The notes beneath the pieces were generated by a model. That model saw nothing but the letters and a program-made list of their open reading frames with translations, did not search any database and was not told the origin of the DNA. Position numbers and translations under genes: made by a program. A stretch of 64,000 nt of DNA from Roseofilum casamattae BLCC-M143 (GTDB lineage: Bacteria > Cyanobacteriota > Cyanobacteriia > Cyanobacteriales > Desertifilaceae): NCBI RefSeq assembly GCF_030068455.1, contig NZ_JAQOSQ010000006.1, positions 1 through 64,000 on the forward strand, in the 5' to 3' direction. Positions 25,262 to 34,185 of the stretch are shown here, in pieces (the stretch's first letter is position 1; every line of letters starts with the position of its first letter).

Positions 25262-25647
25262 TACGCGCTCCAACGTTGCAAGACAAGGCGAATAGAACCA
25301 TCTTGTTTATCCTGTTGCTCGGTTACTTGAAAGCCTTGCTTCGCCGTTTCTTGCAACACGGTGTGATAGGCATAGCGTTGAGTCACTTGGTTCAAAAATC
25401 CTTGGACGGAAAGATTTTGTTGCCAAAATTGCATATCGGAGACTAGTTCGTAGGATTGACCGTTCCAGCTAAAACCAATATCGTATCCATTCTCTTGAGC
25501 AATTGCGACTTCGGCGTTGTAGGTCTGTCCTTGGTATCCTCGAACTTCGGTCGGGCCTCCCTTCCAGTCAATCTCCAAGTCGGTTAAAGCTGTTTTTAAT
25601 GCATCCAGATTGCGAATTTGCGTTTTGATTTGACTAAAGTGTGACAT
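25261..25647 (-). CDS. ycf35: DUF1257 protein (Ycf35 homologue)
   Basis: 128 residues from the ATG at 25647 (MSHFSQIKTQIRNLDAL), the classical Ycf35 start. The frame extends farther upstream to 25809 but that part shows no family similarity and overlaps DUF2997. Typical segments are LTDLEIDW, VRGYQGQTYNAEVAIAQENGYDIGFSWNG, YELVSDMQFWQQNLSVQGFLNQVTQRYAYH and the Lys-rich KQGF...V tail. It is found in cyanobacteria and red-algal plastids; function unknown. It is sandwiched between DUF2997 and ferredoxin genes, all on the minus strand. Confidence 0.93.
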   Translation of the reverse strand: MSHFSQIKTQIRNLDALKTALTDLEIDWKGGPTEVRGYQGQTYNAEVAIAQENGYDIGFSWNGQSYELVSDMQFWQQNLSVQGFLNQVTQRYAYHTVLQETAKQGFQVTEQQDKQDGSIRLVLQRWSA

Positions 25648-25696
25648 GGTAAGCGATTTCAGGTAAATACTACAGAGTCTAATTAGCGATCGATAA

Positions 25697-25906
25697 CTAC
25701 CACTGGGTATAAGTGGTTTCTGTCGCTCTCGTTTCTTGCTCCTGTTGCACTGGGGCAAAATACTCGGAGGTGGGTTCGACGTTAAGAACCCGACCGAGTT
25801 GGGCTTCAATAGCAGCAGTTACCTCGGCACAGGAAGAGCCAACTATGCCAGTAACCTTTTCCATTACCCGACCATCGGGGTAAATAATGAACTCTAGAGT
25901 TTCCAT
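25697..25906 (-). CDS. DUF2997 protein
   Basis: 69 residues from the ATG at 25906 (METLEFIIYPDGRVMEKVTG), the typical start of DUF2997. Cys-containing GSSCAEVTAAIEAQLGRVL follows. The longer upstream frame adds no conserved sequence. It is the first gene of the DUF2997-Ycf35-ferredoxin cluster. Proteins of this family are small, possibly ferredoxin partners, but no function is established that I can state. Confidence 0.85.
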   Translation of the reverse strand: METLEFIIYPDGRVMEKVTGIVGSSCAEVTAAIEAQLGRVLNVEPTSEYFAPVQQEQETRATETTYTQW

Positions 25907-26219
25907 TGGATTTCTATCCCTGGGCGATCGAGTTGGTCTGGTTTGCCATCGCAGCACTTGAGGAATGGCATGGGGTCCTATCGTCGAGTGATGCAAATTT
26001 TAACAAAAATTATGGCACACTAGCAGTGTTTCCTCAATTTATCGATTAGTGTGACGCAAGTTCCTGTACTCGTCAAGATGAATGGGATTGAGAACTTCGG
26101 CTCTTCCCCTCTAATTGAACGAATCGTTATCATTTGTAATAATTTGTTATCTCATAATTGAGAATCTACCTCCTCAGATCGTGGAGAATTAAGCTGAAAT
26201 TAGAAATAAGGATCGAGAA
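25907..26219. other. Intergenic region between DUF2997 and the dehydrogenase gene
   Basis: 313 bases between divergent starts. A possible plus-strand promoter is TTGAAC at 26115-26120 with TAATAA at 26137-26142 (16-base spacing), which would serve the dehydrogenase. I see no hairpin, repeat or further coding frame. Confidence 0.35.
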
Positions 26220-27227
26220 ATGATCGCGAACGAAAAACAAACAGGGGTGATGCGCGTTGGTGTTTTAGGGTTTGGTGGTTTGGGACAAGCTGCTGCGAAG
26301 GTTTTGTCTCCGAAACAGGAGATGGTGTGGACGGCAGTTGCAGACCATAAGGGCTATGCTTATCATCCGGAAGGATTAAACATAGACGCTTGCACCCAAG
26401 CGAGTCGCGATCGCTATTCTGTTGGATACTTAGACTCAGTTGGTACTTTGAGCAACAATAGTATCGCCGACTTAATTCAACAGGCTCCTGAGGTTGATGG
26501 ATATTTCCTCGCGCTCCCCAATCTTCCGAATACGTTTATGGCGGATGTGGCGCGCCAGTTTATTGACTCCGGTTGGCAAGGGGTGCTGGTGGATGCGCTC
26601 AAGCGGACGAGTGCGGTGGAGCAACTTTTAGAATTACAATCGGATTTACAAGCAGCGGGCATTACTTATATGACGGGATGTGGTGCTACTCCCGGACTGC
26701 TCACGGCTGCTGCGGCTCTGGCGGCGCAAAGTTATGCGGAAATTCATCAAGTGAAAATTACCTTTGGCGTCGGTATTGCCAATTGGGAAGCTTATCGAGC
26801 AACCATTCGCGAAGATATCGCCCATATGCCCGACTACGATGTAGAAAAAGCCAGAGCCATGAGCGATGCAGAAGTGGCAGCTCTGTTAGATAAAACCAAC
26901 GGAATTTTAGCGTTGGAGAATATGGAACATGCCGATGATATTATGCTGGAGCTAGCCGGAATTTGCGATCGCTCCTGCGTGTCTGTGGGCGGCGTGGTCG
27001 ATACTCGCAATCCGAAAAAACCTCTAAGCACTAACGTCCAAATTACCGGACGCACGTTTGAAGGCAAAACCTCTACCCATACCTTTACGTTGGGAGATGA
27101 AACCAGTATGGCAGCCAATGTTTGCGGCCCGGCTTTCGGTTATCTCAAAGCGGGTATTGCTCTCCATCGTCGCGGGATTAACGGGTTGTTTACTGCGGCT
27201 GAAGTTATGCCGTTGTTCGTTCGTTAG
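26220..27227 (+). CDS. Saccharopine-dehydrogenase-like oxidoreductase
   Basis: 335 residues, with an N-terminal Rossmann fold: [19 protein letters not shown] gives the GxGGxG dinucleotide site. [21 protein letters not shown] in the middle matches the cyanobacterial saccharopine-dehydrogenase-like proteins, and the C-terminal part repeats the family's [16 protein letters not shown]. The true substrate is uncertain, since saccharopine or homospermidine roles have been suggested for relatives in other bacteria. It stands alone, followed by a convergent methyltransferase with a strong hairpin at 27264-27294 between them. Confidence 0.8.
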   Translation: MIANEKQTGVMRVGVLGFGGLGQAAAKVLSPKQEMVWTAVADHKGYAYHPEGLNIDACTQASRDRYSVGYLDSVGTLSNNSIADLIQQAPEVDGYFLALPNLPNTFMADVARQFIDSGWQGVLVDALKRTSAVEQLLELQSDLQAAGITYMTGCGATPGLLTAAAALAAQSYAEIHQVKITFGVGIANWEAYRATIREDIAHMPDYDVEKARAMSDAEVAALLDKTNGILALENMEHADDIMLELAGICDRSCVSVGGVVDTRNPKKPLSTNVQITGRTFEGKTSTHTFTLGDETSMAANVCGPAFGYLKAGIALHRRGINGLFTAAEVMPLFVR

Positions 27228-27263
27228 GCGGCTATCTCAACTGCGGATAACCCATTTAATTAT

Positions 27264-27294
27264 GTAGGGCGCGCGATCGCTCGGCGCCCCCTAC
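27264..27294. terminator. Bidirectional terminator-like hairpin
   Basis: GTAGGG and CCCTAC pair over an inner GC-rich stem with a small bulge, around a HIP1 sequence. It lies between the convergent dehydrogenase and methyltransferase genes. No long T-run follows, so it may rely on stem strength. Confidence 0.5.
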
Positions 27295-27324
27295 GAAAGA
27301 ACTAACTTAGAACGCCAACTGAGG

Positions 27325-28068
27325 CTACTTCAGTGCCTCAATTAACACCATTGGCGGATTTTCCAGAAGCTCTTTCCAGTATGCTTCGCCATGCTTCTCA
27401 ATTCCTTCCGGAGAGACCATAGGTTGATACCAGTTCACCTGTTTAAATCCGGCTTGCTTAAACGCAGATTCATAAGTTTCCTGACTCAGATAATAGTCAT
27501 CAATGAAATAGGGTTTGCCATCCAGCTCATAGGCTAATGAAGAAATCGGCACTCCATCTTTGAGCGCGCCCCCTTCTTCATGCTGGCGATGGTATTTATA
27601 TTTCTCTAAGTGACGGTAAGCATCAGGAGACAATTCGACATTATTGTTCAAACCCAAAAAGCGACCGTTGGGTTTTAAATTGTCATAGATAGTCTGGCAC
27701 ATTTCCGAAATGTCTTCTCGCGTTTTCGCATGATTGAGGGAAAACATTGCACAAGCCAGATCGAAGCTGCCAATGGTTCCCAGCTTCCGCATATCGCTCA
27801 GAATATACTCAATTCCCAAAGAATTTTGGGCTTCTTGTGCTTTCGCTTCTGCAAGCATCCCGGATGAAATATCGACTCCAACCACCTTGGTGGCACCACT
27901 TTCCTTGAGTTTCCGGCTGTATACCCCTTCTCCGCAACCGAGATCCAGGATAGATTTGCCGGAAACATCGCCGAGTTTATTGAAATAGGTATACAATTCT
28001 ATATGATTGTAAATTTCGCTTTGTCGGCTTTCTCTATACTGTTTGGCAATTGGATCGTAAACGGACAT
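27325..28068 (-). CDS. Class I SAM-dependent methyltransferase
   Basis: 247 residues. The SAM-binding motif I is SILDLGCGEGVYSRKL at about residues 38-53, followed by VVGVDISSGMLAEAK (motif II) and the MFSLNHAKTREDI post-I region. The C-terminal half (SYELDGKPYFIDDYYLSQETYESAF) is of the toxic-metabolite/sterol-like class, in which I cannot name the acceptor. It begins with MSVYDPIAKQYRESRQSEIY, typical of small-molecule methyltransferases. It is monocistronic between convergent and divergent neighbours. Confidence 0.88.
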   Translation of the reverse strand: MSVYDPIAKQYRESRQSEIYNHIELYTYFNKLGDVSGKSILDLGCGEGVYSRKLKESGATKVVGVDISSGMLAEAKAQEAQNSLGIEYILSDMRKLGTIGSFDLACAMFSLNHAKTREDISEMCQTIYDNLKPNGRFLGLNNNVELSPDAYRHLEKYKYHRQHEEGGALKDGVPISSLAYELDGKPYFIDDYYLSQETYESAFKQAGFKQVNWYQPMVSPEGIEKHGEAYWKELLENPPMVLIEALK

Positions 28069-28172
28069 TGGTCGCTCCTGTAGTTAAATAATTGGGAGAT
28101 CGGGTTCCCTTAATCGCAAACTCCAATATTCAATTCTACTTGTCAACGCGATCGCTGATAGTTAAGAAAATT

Positions 28173-28823
28173 TTAGTTATTGCGATCGCATCCTCCTAAA
28201 TTGACAACTCCACCCACACCGCTGGAAACCCATCCCCGTATGGGAGCGGTAATAGCAACCCAAACTCGCTCGTCGATGGTTCGTTCTCCATTTTCGGCTT
28301 TGACGGTCACTTCTTGCGGATAGGCAATTGAGCCAACACTATTTGCTTCGAGACTCGGTTCTTCGCGCACGATTAGTCCTTCTTGAATAATCACCTGACG
28401 GCATAAGCGATTTTGCTCTGGTTCGGTTGCAGGTGGCGATGGTGCCGGTTTTTCGGGTTCTGGTGTTTCTGGGATTTCTGGTTGTTCTGGTTCTGCTGGC
28501 GTTTCCGCTCCAGAGTTGGATGCTTCGGCGCACGACTTGAGATCGGCCACTTCCACGAATCCTGTCGTTGGAGAACTAATGGCAATCCAACCATTACTGC
28601 CTTCGTCGGCAAGGGTTACGGGTTCGTCCCGTTGCAGAGAACGGTGGCTTTCGCTGGTATTTCGTTCTCGATAGATAAAGATATCTCGTTTGGCAGCACG
28701 ACATTGACCGGCTAATCCTCGGGCAATGATTTCGGAAGAGGGCGATCGCGCAATGCTCGCCTGCGGTATTCCCAACCCGCTCAGAGCAATCAATGTTGCG
28801 ATCGCAATACCACTAACCTTCAT
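28173..28823 (-). CDS. Secreted protein with two bacterial SH3 domains
   Basis: 216 residues. A signal peptide (MKVSGIAIATLIALSGLGIPQASIA) is followed by an SH3b domain at about 40-95 (RDIFIYRERNTSESHRSLQRDEPVTL..GWIAISSPTTGFVEVADL), a Pro/Glu-rich linker of about 30 residues, and a second SH3b domain at 135-205 (GLIVREEPSLEANSVGSIAYPQEVTV..VWVAITAPIRGWVSSG). Paired Cys residues may form disulfides. Such proteins bind cell wall or envelope polymers; no catalytic domain is seen. Alone on its strand between a methyltransferase and sfsA. Confidence 0.83.
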   Translation of the reverse strand: MKVSGIAIATLIALSGLGIPQASIARSPSSEIIARGLAGQCRAAKRDIFIYRERNTSESHRSLQRDEPVTLADEGSNGWIAISSPTTGFVEVADLKSCAEASNSGAETPAEPEQPEIPETPEPEKPAPSPPATEPEQNRLCRQVIIQEGLIVREEPSLEANSVGSIAYPQEVTVKAENGERTIDERVWVAITAPIRGWVSSGVGGVVNLGGCDRNN

Positions 28824-28887
28824 TATCTTTCATTCCTACGGTTCCATATCATCTTAAATGGAACTGTTCCCACTCGCGCTTTTCTAA

Positions 28888-29604
28888 CTAAAATGCTAGT
28901 TGGGCTAAACCCAAATAGCGAATACCTGCAGGAGCGATCTGAAAGCGACAGGGAAGAACTTCGACTCCTTTGGATATCGCTTCTCGCAATAGTTGCCCGT
29001 AGACCGGATCGGCGCGATCGCCGGGAGTAAAGCGATCGCAGTCGTGGCGATTGATAAAATAAAGCATGACGGCGCGCGATGTTGGTGGCAGTTCCATGAG
29101 TTCGCGTAAATGCTTTTGACCGCGATCGCTTACGGTATCGGGAAACAGAGCTATACCATCTTGCTTCCAGGTCGTATTTTTCACTTCTAGATAAATGGAA
29201 GATTCTCCAGTTAAGACAAAGTCCACCCGACTGCGCTTGTCTTTTCCATAAACAACTTCTGGTTTCACCGCCTCATAATTCCCTAACTGGGGAAAGATGC
29301 GCGCTTCTAAAGCTAGCTTAATAACTTTATTCGGCAGTGCCGTATTGATGCCCACCCAAGTGGGTTCGGGCTGCTGCAGTTGAATCATTTCCCAGGTATA
29401 AGCCAACTTGCGCTTGGGATTATCGTGATAAGAGACTTGCACCGGTGCATCAATCTCGCACACATCTTTCATCGGACCGGTATTGGGACAATGGGCGGTA
29501 ATTAGTTCTCCGGTGTCTAATTCAATATCGGCTAAGAAACGCTTGTATCGACGTTTTAGCTTTCCTGGAAATAGAGGAGGATAGTGGTAGAGATAGTCGC
29601 TCAT
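28888..29604 (-). CDS. sfsA: DNA/RNA nuclease SfsA
   Basis: 238 residues, the usual SfsA length. Landmarks are LKRRYKRFLADIELDTGE, AHCPNTGPM, TWVGINTALPNKVIKLALE, RSRVDFVLTGESSIYLEVKNTTW with the acidic-x-Lys nuclease signature, FPDTVSDRGQKHLRELMEL, and the DPVYGQLLREAISKGVEVLPCRFQIA tail. The family was first described as a sugar-fermentation stimulator and later assigned nuclease activity. A terminator-like hairpin at 29641-29676 lies just upstream, on the opposite strand. Confidence 0.93.
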   Translation of the reverse strand: MSDYLYHYPPLFPGKLKRRYKRFLADIELDTGELITAHCPNTGPMKDVCEIDAPVQVSYHDNPKRKLAYTWEMIQLQQPEPTWVGINTALPNKVIKLALEARIFPQLGNYEAVKPEVVYGKDKRSRVDFVLTGESSIYLEVKNTTWKQDGIALFPDTVSDRGQKHLRELMELPPTSRAVMLYFINRHDCDRFTPGDRADPVYGQLLREAISKGVEVLPCRFQIAPAGIRYLGLAQLAF

Positions 29605-30103
29605 ATTTTCAGGATTAAATGGGATATCTTATGGGGTTGCAAACAGTCTATTACGATAGGGGACTGCTGTTTTTTTGTCAATCACTGTTTAAATCGTCTA
29701 AAAATTTCGGGAGTTTGGGTTAAGTAATGCCGATCGCGGTTCCCGATCGCTCTTTCTCTAGCAAAATCGCGCAAGGTCTTATCTGGCAATCCTTATCGCT
29801 ATTTTGGATAACTCTCTGATTTTCGTCACGAGTTGGCGGTGAGAGGAGAGTGCGATCGCCAAACTTTTACGATATTCTGGGAATAACAGAGATTTTTACA
29901 CTAAACGATTAAACGTGCCCGTAATGATACATGATTATATCCCAAAAATATCGCACTTTTTCTAAACTGACAAGAACCCCAGAAAAAAACAACTTATTTT
30001 CACATAGAAACCCAGCGCGCAAAGAAGCCTCTCCTCCATTCCTCTCGCCTTAGCTTGTCCAAAACGGACGTTCGCGATAATAACGTTTACCCCTACCACA
30101 CTA
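29605..30103. other. 499-base intergenic region between priA and sfsA
   Basis: Both flanking genes are on the minus strand, so this holds the sfsA promoter region and the 3' flank of... priA's downstream side. The part near 29641 has a plus-strand terminator-like hairpin. The rest is AT-rich with several HIP1-like stretches, and I see no convincing frame, tRNA or repeat. Confidence 0.4.
29641..29676 (+). terminator. Plus-strand terminator-like hairpin with no obvious plus-strand gene upstream
   Basis: AAACAGTC at 29641-29648 pairs with GACTGCTGTTT (a 3-base bulge), followed by a run of seven T on the plus strand. The nearest upstream plus-strand gene ends at 27227, so if real it may end an antisense transcript over sfsA. 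Evidence is only the hairpin. Confidence 0.35.
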
Positions 30104-32638
30104 TTACCCAAAACCGAGGGGATCGATATCCAAACTTAAACTAACGCTTGCCGGACAGCCCGATCGCAACTGAGCCAATTCCGGCAGTTCCACCTCTCGA
30201 TCTAACGGGAACTTCAGTAAAATCTGCCAGCGATAGCGATCGGCAATACGCATAATTCGAGCGGGAGCGGGACCGAGTAGCTCGTAGGGAGCATCGTCAT
30301 ATTTGAGAAACTCGGCCAGTTCGTAGGCTGTGGTTTGCACCGCGATCGCATCTAACCCAGCCAAGCGAAACAGAGCCAATCGTCCGTAGGGAGGATAGCA
30401 CAACTGCGATCGCTCCACCAATTCCCGATCCATAAACCCGGCATAGTTATTCTGTTGCACGGCTTGGATGGCGGGATGAGTGGGAGAATAGGTTTGAATA
30501 ATCACCCGTCCCGGATCGTCTCCTCGTCCCGCGCGTCCGGAGACTTGCGTCAGAGTTTGCACTGCTTGTTCGCCGCAGCGATAGTCTCCTTGGTGCAACA
30601 ACCCGTCAGCGGCAACTACCGCAACCAGAGTGACTCCAGGAATATCCAACCCTTTCGTCAGCATCTGCGTCCCCACCAACAGATCTGCTTCCCCTTGGAT
30701 AAACCGAGTTAACAGAGAACGATGGGCATCTTTCGTGCGCGTCGTATCGCTATCAAACCGGAGCGCGCGCAACTGGGGAAACTCTTTCGCCAGCGCGTGC
30801 ATCACCCGTTGCGTTCCCGTGCCAAAATGCTTCAGGTAAGGAGAGTCGCACTCCGGACAGCGCGGGGGTTGCAGTTGGCTGAAGTTGCAATAATGGCAGC
30901 GCAACCGTTCCGTCGCTCCTTCGTGGGTATAGTGATAAGCGAGAGAAACATCGCAGTGGGGACATTCCATAACGTGCCCGCAACTGCGACAGGAGACAAA
31001 GGTACTGTGACCGCGACGGGGAATGAAGAGGATGCCTTGTTCTTGGCGATCGCGCAGTTGGTGTAAGTGCTGTTGCAGAGAACGGCTGAAGATGGAGCGG
31101 TTTCCGGCTTGCAACTCCCGCCGCAGATCGACTATTTCTACGGGAGGGAGGGGACGAGAAGCGACTCGCTCGGGCAAACTGAGATAGGTCATGGCGGAAG
31201 TTTTGCGCGCGGCGATCCAGGTTTCCGAGGAAGGCGTGGCGCTTCCAAGAATGAGGGGACAGTTTTCCAGTTGCGATCGCCATTGTGCTACCATCCGCGC
31301 GTGATAGGTGGGCGCGGGTTGACTTTGTTTAAAGCTATGGTCGTGTTCCTCATCCAGGATAATTAAGCCCAGACGAGGCAGCGGCGCGAAAATTGCGGAT
31401 CGGGTTCCGATCGCAATTTGTGGCGTTCCTTGCAGCATCTGCCGCCAGGTATCGTAACGTTCGCCCTCTGATAGCTTGCTGTGGTAAATGCGAATTTTAT
31501 CGCCAAAACGGGCGCGGAAGCGATCGGTCAGTTGCGGCGTTAAGCCAATTTCGGGAACGAGGACGAGGGCAGATTTACCGCTTTCGAGGATAGGCGCGAT
31601 CGCTTGCAAATAGACTTCCGTTTTCCCCGATCCCGTTATTCCGTGCAAGAGAAATTGCTGCGCTCCCATTCCCTGTTGAATCTGGTGCAGCGCCTCAGCT
31701 TGAGCGGGAGTTAGAGGTTTCGGCACATCTCGGCGTTGTTCTGGCCCGGAAGCGTGGCGGAGAATTTCTTCGTCGGCAATAACCACCTGGTGTTTGTTCT
31801 CCAACGTTTTGATAACTCCAGAACTGGTTTGTCCCTGTTGCAGCAGTTGAGTTAACCACATTTGTCCGCCTTGGCGATGGAGCAAGGTTAAAATTTCCTG
31901 TTGTTTGCTCGTGAGCGTACCAATTTCTGATAGGCTCGTGTTGACTAAGGTTACGGCTTTTTGGCGTTTCGGTTGCGGCGGTTTCGGCGGTTCGAGATAA
32001 CTTTCTACCCAATTCCGTTTGAGCAGATGAGTTAATCCCCGTTTGGCATTGCGCACTTTCTGCTGCAAGTATCGCCAGGAATAGTCTCGGCTTTTGCTCG
32101 TTTGCAACAACTCCAGCAGTTGCTGCGCTACTGGATGTAAGAAAGCTGCCACCTCTGCCACCGGAGGCGCATCGGGATGGAGGCGAATGCGTCGTTGCGA
32201 TCGCTTCAACAGTCCTGGAGGCAGCGCGATCCGAACCGTCGTTATTAAAGGAGTGCGGTAGTATTGAGACACGCGCTCCAGCAGTTCCCAGTACGCTGGG
32301 GGAAAAAAGCCCGGACTGACAATATCCGAAACCGGTTTAATCCGATCGCGGGATAACTCTGCTGGCGGTTGCGCGAGAAGGCGAATGGCGATCGCGCCTA
32401 CCTGAGTTTTGCCAAACGAGACGCTGAGAATATCTCCCGGCGCGATCGCCAAACCGTCTGGGATCGCATAAGTATAAAGCTTCGGCGCTTCCGTCTCTTT
32501 CGCCACCGCATCCACCAAAACTTCCACCCACTGCAACGACTGAAGACCTTGGGGATCGCGATTATAAAACGATCGGCTTGTCGCTGCGATCGCCGGGGAT
32601 CGAGTCTCATCTTCAATCGCTAAGTCTGAATATCTCAT
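30104..32638 (-). CDS. priA: Primosomal replication-restart helicase PriA
   Basis: 844 residues, normal for a long bacterial PriA. An N-terminal DNA-binding domain (VEVLVDAVAKETEAPKLYTYAIPDGL) precedes the SF2 helicase: Walker A HGITGSGKTEVYLQ, DEEH box in LIILDEEHDHSFKQSQ, GSATPSSET, then the zinc-binding cysteines CRSCGHVMECPHCDVSL and CHYCNF..CPECDS, and ...TQMLTKGLDIPGV with GRAGRGDDPGRV. It reloads the replisome at stalled forks. The start MRYSDLAIED is chosen as the only full-length ATG; the divergent neighbour is a sigma factor gene. Confidence 0.96.
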   Translation of the reverse strand: MRYSDLAIEDETRSPAIAATSRSFYNRDPQGLQSLQWVEVLVDAVAKETEAPKLYTYAIPDGLAIAPGDILSVSFGKTQVGAIAIRLLAQPPAELSRDRIKPVSDIVSPGFFPPAYWELLERVSQYYRTPLITTVRIALPPGLLKRSQRRIRLHPDAPPVAEVAAFLHPVAQQLLELLQTSKSRDYSWRYLQQKVRNAKRGLTHLLKRNWVESYLEPPKPPQPKRQKAVTLVNTSLSEIGTLTSKQQEILTLLHRQGGQMWLTQLLQQGQTSSGVIKTLENKHQVVIADEEILRHASGPEQRRDVPKPLTPAQAEALHQIQQGMGAQQFLLHGITGSGKTEVYLQAIAPILESGKSALVLVPEIGLTPQLTDRFRARFGDKIRIYHSKLSEGERYDTWRQMLQGTPQIAIGTRSAIFAPLPRLGLIILDEEHDHSFKQSQPAPTYHARMVAQWRSQLENCPLILGSATPSSETWIAARKTSAMTYLSLPERVASRPLPPVEIVDLRRELQAGNRSIFSRSLQQHLHQLRDRQEQGILFIPRRGHSTFVSCRSCGHVMECPHCDVSLAYHYTHEGATERLRCHYCNFSQLQPPRCPECDSPYLKHFGTGTQRVMHALAKEFPQLRALRFDSDTTRTKDAHRSLLTRFIQGEADLLVGTQMLTKGLDIPGVTLVAVVAADGLLHQGDYRCGEQAVQTLTQVSGRAGRGDDPGRVIIQTYSPTHPAIQAVQQNNYAGFMDRELVERSQLCYPPYGRLALFRLAGLDAIAVQTTAYELAEFLKYDDAPYELLGPAPARIMRIADRYRWQILLKFPLDREVELPELAQLRSGCPASVSLSLDIDPLGFG

Positions 32639-32991
32639 GGGTCTTCTTGAAAGTTAGCAGTAAAGCTCATTCGCATTTGGACGTAACCCTATTCTACCCG
32701 AGTCAATTTCAATTCTAATGAGTCTAATGAAAACCATAATTCTTTCTGGAGAATTTTGCCGAAATAATGTATCGGATACCACAGAAAATTAACCAAAAAA
32801 GTCTGCACAATAATTTTTGTATCGTTTCGCAGAATCTACCTTGCCAACGACCGAGCCAGACCCTAAACTTAAGGGCAACAAGACGACCTGTAAATCCAAA
32901 TCGCCAGCCCCAAATTCTCCTAAGCGATCGCCACCTCAACTCTCCTAAAAAAGCTCATGGCGTAACGTCCAATCACTGTATTATTTTCCTT
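32639..32991. other. 353-base divergent promoter region between priA and the sigma factor gene
   Basis: The stretch between the two divergent ATGs. The longer sigma frame opens at 32767, but the family-like sequence begins at 32992, so most of this is probably the untranslated leader. I see no clear repeat or hairpin beyond AT-rich sequence. Confidence 0.4.
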
Positions 32992-34116
32992 ATGTTATAT
33001 CTACAAAACTCAGCCCGATTGCTCGATGGGGAAGCATCTGACGTGACCGTTGATTCAGACAAGCCTCTTGCGATCGCTAACTCCATTAAGGTTAAAGGAC
33101 GAGAAGAATTGGACTCCAAGCTCGAAGACTGGACCGGAAAACAATGGAGTGAATCCCTCTCCTCAATAAACGAAGACACCGTCGGGCTATTCCTCAAAGA
33201 AATGGCTCGCTATCCTCTGCTCAGTGCCGAAGAAGAAGTAATTTTATCCCGACAAGTCCAAGCAGGAATTGCCCTAAAAAAACTCAAGGCAAAATTAGCG
33301 ATCGATTTAGGACGACCTCCTCGCGAAATGGAATTAGCCGAATCCCGAGGCGTAACCCTCAGGGAAATTAGAGCCGCATTCCGGCAAAGCGAACTGGCCA
33401 AACAAAAGATGGTACGCTCTAATCTCAGATTAGTCGTATCAATCGCAAAACGATATTTAAACCGAGGCGTCCCTTTTCTCGATCTAATTCAAGAAGGAGC
33501 CTTAGGTTTAAATCGGGCTGCCGAGAAATTTGACCCGGAAAAAGGCTATAAATTTTCCACCTATGCCTATTGGTGGATTCGTCAAGGAATTACTCGTACT
33601 CTAGCAAACGACGGACGTACCGTTCGCCTACCCATTCACATCGTCGAAAAACTCAATCGCCTGCGCGCCATTCAGCAGCAATTGCGTCAGGAGTTAGAAA
33701 AATCGCCGACGGAAACCCAATTAGCAGAAGCCATGGGAATTTCTCTGGCTCAACTACAACATTTATATCAAATTCGCCGGCGCTCTCTTTCTCTCAATCA
33801 TCGTTTTGGCGAAGACAAAGATACAGAACTGCTAGACTTACTCGAAGATCGCGGAACTCAATCCCCCGAAGCAAAAATAAGCGAAACCATGATGCGTCAA
33901 GAAATTCTTTCCGTTTTGGGAGATGTGCTCACCACCCGAGAGAAAGATATTATTTCCTTGCGCTATGGACTCACCACGGGCAAGCCTTATACCCTGGAAG
34001 AAGTCAGTCATCTCTTCAACCTCTCTCGGGAGCGAGTGCGCCAAATTCAAACCAAGGCAATGCGCAAACTCCGCCGTCCGCAAGTCGCGCAGCGGTTGAA
34101 AAATTGGCTCCGTTAA
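32992..34116 (+). CDS. RNA polymerase sigma-70 factor, group 2-like
   Basis: 374 residues from the ATG at 32992 (MLYLQNSARLL). The 75 upstream codons of the open frame look non-coding. The architecture is region 1.2 (DTVGLFLKEMARYPLLSAEEEVILSRQVQAG), region 2 (NLRLVVSIAKRYLNRGVPFLDLIQEGALGLNRAAEKFDPEKGYKFSTYAYWWIRQGITR), region 3 (VEKLNRLRAIQQQLRQEL), and region 4 (GDVLTTREKDIISLRYGL...YTLEEVSHLFNLSRERVRQIQTKAMRKLR). There is no region 1.1 of RpoD. This fits the nonessential group 2 sigma factors of cyanobacteria (SigB-E class); the exact one cannot be assigned. Confidence 0.92.
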   Translation: MLYLQNSARLLDGEASDVTVDSDKPLAIANSIKVKGREELDSKLEDWTGKQWSESLSSINEDTVGLFLKEMARYPLLSAEEEVILSRQVQAGIALKKLKAKLAIDLGRPPREMELAESRGVTLREIRAAFRQSELAKQKMVRSNLRLVVSIAKRYLNRGVPFLDLIQEGALGLNRAAEKFDPEKGYKFSTYAYWWIRQGITRTLANDGRTVRLPIHIVEKLNRLRAIQQQLRQELEKSPTETQLAEAMGISLAQLQHLYQIRRRSLSLNHRFGEDKDTELLDLLEDRGTQSPEAKISETMMRQEILSVLGDVLTTREKDIISLRYGLTTGKPYTLEEVSHLFNLSRERVRQIQTKAMRKLRRPQVAQRLKNWLR

Positions 34117-34185
34117 TCCATATCTGGAAGTAAACGATTGCGATCGTCTTAAAGCTAAATTCACCTGTTCAACTCTGAAATTAAA

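Noticed and set aside
25648-25809. Upstream extension of the Ycf35 frame
   Set aside because: It overlaps the DUF2997 gene and lacks family similarity; MSHFSQ at 25647 is the conserved start.
32767-32991. 75-codon upstream extension of the sigma factor gene
   Set aside because: It is rich in Asn, Arg and Pro without region 1.1 features, and the family-like sequence begins at 32992.
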